Shown here piece after piece: positions 7,037 through 11,798 of a DNA stretch of 11,798 nucleotides. Each line of letters begins with the position of its first letter. The first letter of the stretch is position 1. The notes beneath the pieces are model-generated. The model saw nothing but the letters and a program-made list of their open reading frames with translations. It was not told the origin of the DNA and searched no databases. Origin of the DNA: UBA1151 sp963579925 (lineage in GTDB: Bacteria; Chloroflexota; Dehalococcoidia; Lucifugimonadales; Lucifugimonadaceae); the NCBI GenBank assembly GCA_963579925.1, contig CAUZJA010000073.1, positions 1-11,798 on the forward strand, given 5' to 3'. The translations under genes were made by a program, and so were the position numbers.

Positions 7037-8224
7037 CTAGTTCGAGTGAACTGGGTTTCGCAGTGCTCGTCGAGCCTGAGGGTGGTGTCGCAGGAATGGA
7101 GGAACGTCCATCTCTTCGTTCGTCATCGAACCAAGTTGTTCGGCCATCTCTTCCTGTGCTTGGGCAGTCTCCTCAGCGGACGTGAAGCCCGTTGCAACTA
7201 CAGTGAGCTTGATCTCGTTCTCCATCTTCGGGTCAGTTGCCATACCAAAGATGATGTTGGCCTCAGGGTCCACCACACGCTGAATTACTTCTGAAGCGGT
7301 CTGGACTTCTGAGATTGTTGCGTCGCCGCCGCTGGTGATGTTGAAGATCACGCCACGGGCGCCGGAGATTGAAACATCCAGCAAGTTGCTGTTGATCGCA
7401 TCTTCGGCTGCAATGATTGCTCGGTCTTCGCCAGTACCGTAGCCAATGGACATCCATGTGGGGCCGGCGTTGCTCATGATCGCCTTCACATCTGCGAAGT
7501 CGACGTTGATCTCACCGGCTACGGTGATGAGCTCTGCAATTGACTGCACGCTGCGTCGGAGGACGTTGTCAGCCATGCGGAACGCAGATTCCATCGTCAC
7601 TTCCTGGTCCAGCGCAATCATCAGTCGGTCGTTAGGAATAACGATGAATGAGTCCACCTGGTCACGAAGTCGTGCAATGCCTTCGTCTGCTACGTGGCGA
7701 CGTCGCTTGCCTTCAAAGCTGAACGGCCTGGTTACAACGCCAACTGTCAACGCACCCATTTCCTGGGCAACTTCAGCAACGATTGGGGCGGCGCCGGTAC
7801 CGGTACCACCACCCATGCCGCAAGCAATGAAAACCATGTCTGCACCCGAAAGCACATCTCGGAGTTCATCACGACTCTCGTCGGCACATGCCTGACCCTT
7901 GTCAGGGTCGCCGCCCACGCCGAGACCGGCAGCGATGGTGTCGCCGATCCGGAGTCGAGTTGGTACGTCAGATCGGACGAGCGCCTGCTGGTCTGTGTTT
8001 ACTGTGATGTAGTCAACCTGCTCCAGCCGCTCTCGGTACATTCTGGAAACGGCGTTTGAGCCGCCTCCGCCCACGCCCACTACTTTCAGCTTGGCATCTT
8101 TTATCTCTACATCTGCCACAGCCAATTGTTCAGTGACCATATTTGTGCTCCTGGCTGCCGCCTGCTCAAAATTGCTTTGTGTGTCGAGTTCCATCGCCAC
8201 ATCGTTATCCGTAATTAGCGCCAT
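7037..8224 (-). CDS. ftsZ: Cell division GTPase FtsZ
   Basis: Tubulin homologue that polymerises into the Z ring at midcell. Read from 8224 it has 395 residues. The GTPase domain starts at LKVVGVGGGGSNAV (46-59); the tubulin signature GGGTGTG is at 138-144, and the T7 synergy loop NVDFADVK (240-247) carries N240, D242 and D245. The C-terminal linker is short (about 25 residues) and ends in DVPPFLRHH (373-381), matching the conserved FtsA-binding peptide. Start choice: ATG 8224 has GAGGGGG five bases upstream, but gives an unusually long 45-residue N-terminal tail. An in-frame ATG at 8140 has AGGAG seven bases upstream and gives a 367-residue protein with a normal N-terminus. A further ATG at 8242 has a poor site and is rejected. 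The last gene of the division cluster, 27 nt after ftsA. Confidence 0.97.
   Translation of the reverse strand: MALITDNDVAMELDTQSNFEQAAARSTNMVTEQLAVADVEIKDAKLKVVGVGGGGSNAVSRMYRERLEQVDYITVNTDQQALVRSDVPTRLRIGDTIAAGLGVGGDPDKGQACADESRDELRDVLSGADMVFIACGMGGGTGTGAAPIVAEVAQEMGALTVGVVTRPFSFEGKRRRHVADEGIARLRDQVDSFIVIPNDRLMIALDQEVTMESAFRMADNVLRRSVQSIAELITVAGEINVDFADVKAIMSNAGPTWMSIGYGTGEDRAIIAAEDAINSNLLDVSISGARGVIFNITSGGDATISEVQTASEVIQRVVDPEANIIFGMATDPKMENEIKLTVVATGFTSAEETAQAQEEMAEQLGSMTNEEMDVPPFLRHHPQARRALRNPVHSN
8148..8152 (-). promoter_or_regulatory. Internal ribosome binding site of ftsZ
   Basis: Read leftward this is AGGAG, seven bases before the in-frame ATG at 8138-8140 (ftsZ residue 29 of the long form). 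Its quality equals or exceeds that of the upstream site (GAGGGGG, 8230-8236). It either marks the true start or allows a second, shorter FtsZ. Confidence 0.5.
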
Positions 8225-8251
8225 CAGTTCCCCCTCTGGCATCGCACCCGG

Positions 8252-9544
8252 CTAAACGCCAACAGGCGTGCCCGATTCCCGGCTACCAGCGAGTTTGCGT
8301 GGCAGCAATTTCCTAAATGAAGATTTGAGGCCCGAACCGGCCATGGGGGCCGATACAGCAGCAATTTGAGATTTGCTGCTGATGTGACTCTCTCTGGGGA
8401 GGTTCCTCATGCCCCAGAGCAGAATTCCGACACTGGCTGCGAACTGGGGATCCTGATTGTCCTCAGGGATTCCCACAGCGCCGCGTGGACTGGCTACCCG
8501 AACATCGTGCTGGAATACGTAGCGAGCGATGGATGCGAATCCATCCAACTTCACACCACCGCCTGTTAGAACCAGACGATTGATGTTGAGCTCCTGAACG
8601 TGAGGCTCGCTAATCTTCTTGACCAGGAGACGAAGCATCTCCATGGCCCTGTCGTTCATGAGTTGACCAACTTCACGGCGGTTGATCAGCAACGGCTCAT
8701 CCATACCCCGTGGGTTGACTTCAATTTCTTCAGAAGCAGTTCGTGCGTCTTGAGCCGCACTGCCGTACTTCACTTTCACTTCTTCAGCTTCCTGATGCGA
8801 AATGTCGAATGAGACTGCCAGATCATTGGTGAACTGGTAGCCACCAACTGACAGGACTGCCGTGTGAACTATCGATCCTTCGTGGAATATGGCAATGTCT
8901 GATGTGCCGCCGCCAACGTCGATCAGAATGACGCCTTCTTCTCGCTCCTGCTCAGTAAGAACAGCTTCCGCAGAGGCCACTGGCTCTACGATCAGTCCAG
9001 ACACGCCAACGCCTGCCGCCTTCACGGCTGATGCCAGGGATTCGATGGGGTGCTGGTCGCCAAGGATGGCGTGCGTTTGCACGTACATCTCACCAGCGTG
9101 CATCCCTAGTGGGTTGCGGACGCCGTAGATGCCATCAAGCGCGTATGAACGAGGAATTACATGGAGAATGCTGCGACCTTCTGCGGCCGCATCTGAACGG
9201 GCAACTGAAATAGCGCGGCGCATGTCTTCTTCGGTCACCACTTTGACGCCCGACTTGTTGTCAACGCGGCTCCAAAGGTTGCGTGACTCAACGTGACTGC
9301 CGGTGAGGCCAATGTAGGCCCGTCGAATCGGCATTCCGGCGGCCTTGGATGCGCTGCCAATCGACTCAAGCACGGCGGCTGTTGTCGACTGCGCATCTGC
9401 GACCAATCCACGCTGAAGACCGTTGCAGGGCGCTACGCCAACGCCTGCGATCTCGATAGAACGATCTGATCGCTTGCGACCAAGAATGGTGCAAACCTTT
9501 GTGGTTCCTATGTCTATTGCTGCTCTGAAATCGTCTTGGATCAT
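8252..9544 (-). CDS. ftsA: Cell division protein FtsA
   Basis: Actin-like ATPase that tethers FtsZ filaments to the membrane; 430 residues, typical length. The phosphate-1 motif is AIDIGTTKVCTILG (9-22), the 1C subdomain spans roughly 84-160, phosphate-2 is LIDVGGGTSDIAIF (207-220), and the adenosine motif is LTGGGVKLDG (326-335). The C-terminus carries FRKLLPRKL (410-418), a basic amphipathic segment suited to membrane binding, followed by 12 extra residues. The ATG has GAGGT seven bases upstream. It lies 175 nt after rsmH, a gap holding neither ftsQ nor any mur gene, and 27 nt before ftsZ. Confidence 0.96.
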   Translation of the reverse strand: MIQDDFRAAIDIGTTKVCTILGRKRSDRSIEIAGVGVAPCNGLQRGLVADAQSTTAAVLESIGSASKAAGMPIRRAYIGLTGSHVESRNLWSRVDNKSGVKVVTEEDMRRAISVARSDAAAEGRSILHVIPRSYALDGIYGVRNPLGMHAGEMYVQTHAILGDQHPIESLASAVKAAGVGVSGLIVEPVASAEAVLTEQEREEGVILIDVGGGTSDIAIFHEGSIVHTAVLSVGGYQFTNDLAVSFDISHQEAEEVKVKYGSAAQDARTASEEIEVNPRGMDEPLLINRREVGQLMNDRAMEMLRLLVKKISEPHVQELNINRLVLTGGGVKLDGFASIARYVFQHDVRVASPRGAVGIPEDNQDPQFAASVGILLWGMRNLPRESHISSKSQIAAVSAPMAGSGLKSSFRKLLPRKLAGSRESGTPVGV

Positions 9545-9719
9545 CTTGCTACCTCACAAATACAGGCCGCGGAGTCTCCGCAGTAATCCCTCCTCTACCA
9601 CGTTCCGATTTCAAGTGATGATTTCGGCCCCCTCGTGACGGTGAGATGGGATATATCTAGGCTTGCGCCATTTCTGCGGTTATTCCTCGGCTACTCCTTA
9701 GAACTTTTAGATACGGTGA
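9545..9719. other. Spacer between rsmH and ftsA
   Basis: No frame longer than a few codons is open here, so this is not a remnant of ftsL, ftsQ or murein genes. A small hairpin GCGGA/TCCGC (9569-9581, 3-nt loop) lies about 25 nt before the ftsA start. A weak TAGATA-type -10 may occur near 9655 on the leftward strand, but no -35 is convincing. It may hold a second promoter for ftsA-ftsZ. Confidence 0.4.
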
Positions 9720-10655
9720 TCAAATTCGCTCGGCGACCCGCAACCGTGCGCTGCGGCTCCTACGATTGCTCGCAACTTCGGAATCGGACGGTTTGGTGAC
9801 CTTCCGACTGATCTGCCGCAACGTTGGTCGGTGGTTGCAATGACATACCGGTGTGCTGGGCGGGCAGACGCAGTCTGATGACTCACGTCTCATGAACGTC
9901 TTGACAATGCGGTCTTCCAGCGAGTGGTAAGAGATCACGCACAGTCTTCCGCCATGACCAAGCAGGGATACGGCCTGCTCCAGTGCGGTTTGCAGGGCGC
10001 CGAGTTCATCGTTCACGGCGATACGAAGCGCCTGGAACGTCTTGGTGGCCGGGTGGATCTTGCTACGGCTGCGTCCTGACGCACCGGCTACGATGCCAGC
10101 GAGTTCAGACGAAGTTGAAATAGGGCGGTGGTGAACGATAGCCGAAGCAATGCGTCGGGCTGCTCGTTCTTCGCCTAGCTGGAAAATGACGTCGGCTAGT
10201 TCCGACTGAGAGTACGTGTTGACGATGTCGGCCGCGGTCAGACGCTGATCCAGCGAGAAGCGCATGTCCAGCGGATCTGGTCGCCTAAAGCTGAAGCCGC
10301 GTGACTCTGCATCCAGTTGCAGCGATGAGAGGCCAAGGTCCATCAGCACACCGTGCACGGGTACGAAATCAAATGTGAGCGCAGTGGCGCGTATCGTGCG
10401 GAAGTTGGTGTTGGCGTAGAGAACGCGATCGCTGTATTCGTTGAGTCGCACGCCAGCCACGCTGACGGCTTCAGGGTCCGCATCCAGTCCAAGTACCTGG
10501 CCACCGGAGTTGGACGCACGGAGAATTGCCTCGGTGTGTCCGCCCTCACCGAGAGTTGCATCGATGTACCGCCCGCCCGGTTGAACGGCCAGTCCCTCTA
10601 GAACTTCTGGCACCATCACCGGAGTGTGGTGTAGCTCGAGGCCCATCAGTAGCAC
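9720..10655 (-). CDS. rsmH: 16S rRNA (cytosine-1402-N4)-methyltransferase RsmH (MraW)
   Basis: SAM-dependent methyltransferase that modifies C1402 in the 16S rRNA decoding centre; 311 residues, usual length. The N-terminus has HHTPVM (9-14). Motif I is DATLGEGGHT (32-41), LGLDADP (55-61) binds SAM, and MDLGLSSLQLD (105-115) plus DPLDMRF (127-133) follow. ISYHSLEDRIVK (241-252) and the Cys-rich CVCPPSTPVCHC (262-273) are family hallmarks. The GTG start at 10655 has AGGAG about 11 bases upstream; an ATG three codons later (10646) has AGGG about eight bases upstream and is an equally plausible start (308 residues). Follows mraZ by 34 nt in the same transcript. Confidence 0.96.
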   Translation of the reverse strand: MLLMGLELHHTPVMVPEVLEGLAVQPGGRYIDATLGEGGHTEAILRASNSGGQVLGLDADPEAVSVAGVRLNEYSDRVLYANTNFRTIRATALTFDFVPVHGVLMDLGLSSLQLDAESRGFSFRRPDPLDMRFSLDQRLTAADIVNTYSQSELADVIFQLGEERAARRIASAIVHHRPISTSSELAGIVAGASGRSRSKIHPATKTFQALRIAVNDELGALQTALEQAVSLLGHGGRLCVISYHSLEDRIVKTFMRRESSDCVCPPSTPVCHCNHRPTLRQISRKVTKPSDSEVASNRRSRSARLRVAERI

Positions 10656-10689
10656 CCTGTTTCGCTCTCCTGCGTTATCGGTCTCTTAG

Positions 10690-11133
10690 TTATCCGTTTT
10701 GCCGGGTTGGCATTTCAGCCAGCCGTTCGGCATTGTCTGCGGCCTGGGTTCGGGCATCGGTTATTACCTGCTGCCACTGATCCTGGTTCCAAAGTTCTAA
10801 ATTCCTGCCTACTCCGATCACGACAGCCTTATCGCTGATTGCGGCATACTCCCTTAAGGAAACCGGGATCACGATTCGCCCCTGGCTGTCGAGATCTGCC
10901 GAAAAAGCTCTACCGAACATTGCCCTTGCGAGCATCCGGTTTGCGTTAGTAGAAGGACGAGAAGTGATTTCATCGACGACTGCCTCCCACGCATCGGTGG
11001 TGTAGGCGTCAATGCAGTTCTCAATACCCTCTGCCAGCACAATTCCAGTTTTGAAGGCCGTGCGGAACTTGGCCGGGATGGCTACCCGCCCCTGGGAGTC
11101 GATTTTGTGGTCGTACTCGCCGGTGAAAAACAA
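10690..11133 (-). CDS. mraZ: Division/cell-wall cluster transcriptional regulator MraZ
   Basis: AbrB-like DNA-binding protein that usually represses its own operon, here 147 residues. Two SpoVT-AbrB half-domains are visible: DHKIDSQGRVAIPAKFR (8-24) and ADLDSQGRIVIPVSLRE (79-95), each with the DxxGR core. Two TTG starts are possible. The one at 11133 gives the family's usual beginning (MFFTGEYDHK) and has GGAG six bases upstream; the one at 11145 adds four residues and has only AGGG close by, so I prefer 11133. First gene of the leftward division cluster, with a repeat-type operator 72-116 nt upstream. Confidence 0.93.
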   Translation of the reverse strand: MFFTGEYDHKIDSQGRVAIPAKFRTAFKTGIVLAEGIENCIDAYTTDAWEAVVDEITSRPSTNANRMLARAMFGRAFSADLDSQGRIVIPVSLREYAAISDKAVVIGVGRNLELWNQDQWQQVITDARTQAADNAERLAEMPTRQNG

Positions 11134-11204
11134 ACGGCTCTCCAACAGGCCCTGTGAATCGGATCAATAGGGAGTAGGTGGTTGGTTGACCAGTACGTCT
11201 GATT

Positions 11205-11249
11205 CACCATTTTCCTCCACTTGTCCCCAGCAACCCCCAAGTTCTACCA
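11205..11249 (-). promoter_or_regulatory. Probable MraZ operator: five pentamers at 10-bp period
   Basis: Read leftward, pentamers beginning TGG occur at 11249-11245 (TGGTA), 11239-11235 (TGGGG), 11229-11225 (TGGGG), 11219-11215 (TGGAG) and 11209-11205 (TGGTG), each separated by exactly five bases. E. coli MraZ is known to bind direct TGGGN repeats with 5-nt spacers upstream of mraZ; two units here fit exactly and three carry one change. The location, 72-116 nt before the mraZ start, fits autoregulation. Confidence 0.75.
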
Positions 11250-11270
11250 GACAGCGACTGCCTGTTGCAA
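11241..11270 (-). promoter_or_regulatory. Candidate mraZ promoter
   Basis: Read leftward, TTGCAA (11270-11265) and TAGAAC (11246-11241) are 18 bases apart and each matches four of six sigma-70-type consensus positions. The -10 overlaps the first operator pentamer and the expected transcription start falls inside the repeats, which would suit repression by MraZ. A perfect TTGACA at 11318-11313 has no matching -10. Confidence 0.3.
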
Positions 11271-11373
11271 GCGTTCAGCAACCATTTTTTGGCCAATATT
11301 CAAAGAACCTGATGTCAATTTCTGAGACCGGTATGCTTTGTTGAGTTCAAAATCAGGAAAATCACACGGTTAC

Positions 11374-11379
11374 GGGAGG
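11374..11379 (+). promoter_or_regulatory. Strong ribosome binding site that decides the start of the MogA/MoaB-family gene
   Basis: GGGAGG is the only strong Shine-Dalgarno sequence near the 5' end of this gene. Six bases after it stands ATC (11386-11388), directly before the codons for the conserved first strand. The next canonical in-frame start, GTG at 11401, is 21 bases from the site and would cut the first strand. Confidence 0.55.
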
Positions 11380-11385
11380 ATCCAA

Positions 11386-11798
11386 ATCCCTACATTTGCA
11401 GTGCTAACCAGCAGCGATCGTGGTTCGGCAGGCCAACAGGAAGACATTGGCGGAGACGCTGCGGTCGGGTTGCTCGAGTCATTGGGATTCGATTTGTCTG
11501 AGCGCGTCGTTGTGCCGGATGAGCAGTCAGAAATCGCTGCGCAGCTGAAGAAATGGGTTGAAATGGGGATTGACCTCATTTGCACAACCGGCGGCACAGG
11601 CGTGTCTGCTCGGGATGTGACACCGGAAGCGACGCGAGAGGTTATCGAACAGGAAATTCCCGGCATGGCTGAAGCGATGCGAGCAGGCTCGCTGGAGAAA
11701 ACGCCGTTTGCAATGATCTCTCGTGCGCTCGCGGGCGTGGTCGGGCGCACGCTAGTCATTAACCTCCCGGGAAACCCGAAAGGCGTTAGTGAGACGTT
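11386..11798 (+). CDS. MogA/MoaB-family molybdenum cofactor biosynthesis protein (5' part, runs off the window)
   Basis: Molybdopterin-binding domain protein; MogA-type members adenylylate molybdopterin before metal insertion. 137 codons are visible, no stop reached. From ATC 11386 the protein begins with a strand leading to AVLTSSDRGSAG (5-16), the usual N-terminal signature. ICTTGGTGVSARDVTPEA (65-82) holds the molybdopterin-binding TTGGTG motif and the RD and TPEA residues, and NLPGNPKG (126-133) is the second conserved loop. Start options: ATC 11386 (rare codon, ideal spacing from GGGAGG), GTG 11401 (spacing too long, strand truncated), or TTG 11338/11341 (adds an atypical tail, no good site). 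The family is clear; MogA versus MoaB cannot be decided. It is divergent from mraZ, and moco use would suit an oxidative heterotroph. Confidence 0.85.
   Translation, partial: MPTFAVLTSSDRGSAGQQEDIGGDAAVGLLESLGFDLSERVVVPDEQSEIAAQLKKWVEMGIDLICTTGGTGVSARDVTPEATREVIEQEIPGMAEAMRAGSLEKTPFAMISRALAGVVGRTLVINLPGNPKGVSET

Noticed and set aside
9545..9719. Remnant of a lost ftsQ or mur gene between rsmH and ftsA
   Set aside because: Stops occur in all leftward frames and no fragment resembles those proteins.
11313..11318. Perfect TTGACA as the mraZ -35
   Set aside because: No acceptable -10 lies 16-18 bases downstream on the leftward strand (GGCC-rich there).
1..11798. CRISPR arrays, insertion sequences, tRNA or rRNA genes
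   Set aside because: No regularly spaced long repeats, transposase-like frames with terminal inverted repeats, or tRNA-like cloverleaf sequences were seen.

Overview
This window looks like a chromosomal segment of a moderate-GC bacterium, most likely a Chloroflexota member of the Dehalococcoidia/SAR202 kind. That placement is inference. It rests on a division cluster reduced to mraZ, rsmH, ftsA and ftsZ with no peptidoglycan genes in between, as expected of lineages lacking a murein wall, and on the adjoining enolase-superfamily, amidase and epimerase-type genes, which suit an oxidative heterotroph of organic acids and amides. No 16S gene or other taxonomic marker is present.

Left part (1-3936): an intergenic stretch with small dyads (1-484), then a leftward enolase-superfamily sugar-acid dehydratase-like gene (485-1615, TTG start). 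A 279-bp divergent intergenic region with stacked inverted and direct repeats follows. Next comes a rightward pair, an extended SDR oxidoreductase (1895-2644) and a lipoprotein (2647-3105), which meets the leftward operon end to end at about 3105-3124.

Middle part (3124-6842): a leftward three-gene operon. Two tandem paralogous amidase-signature enzymes, both 479 residues, are separated by 10 nt. A uronate-dehydrogenase-like SDR follows after 16 nt. A strong hairpin terminator at 6896-6931 separates this operon from ftsZ.

Right part (7037-11249): a leftward division cluster in transcription order mraZ, rsmH, ftsA, ftsZ. Upstream of mraZ lie five TGG-starting pentamers at an exact 10-bp period (11205-11249), the architecture known for MraZ operators, so the cluster is probably autoregulated. 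ftsZ has two well-formed ribosome binding sites 84 nt apart in frame. FtsA keeps a basic amphipathic C-terminal segment for membrane attachment and FtsZ keeps a C-terminal FtsA-binding-like peptide.

Right edge (11386-11798): the 5' part of a divergent MogA/MoaB-family molybdenum cofactor gene, whose best-placed start codon appears to be the rare ATC.

Metabolically, the enolase-superfamily protein and the Udh-like SDR could belong to an oxidative uronate or aldonate route, with the amidases feeding carboxylic acids, but substrates cannot be read from sequence alone.
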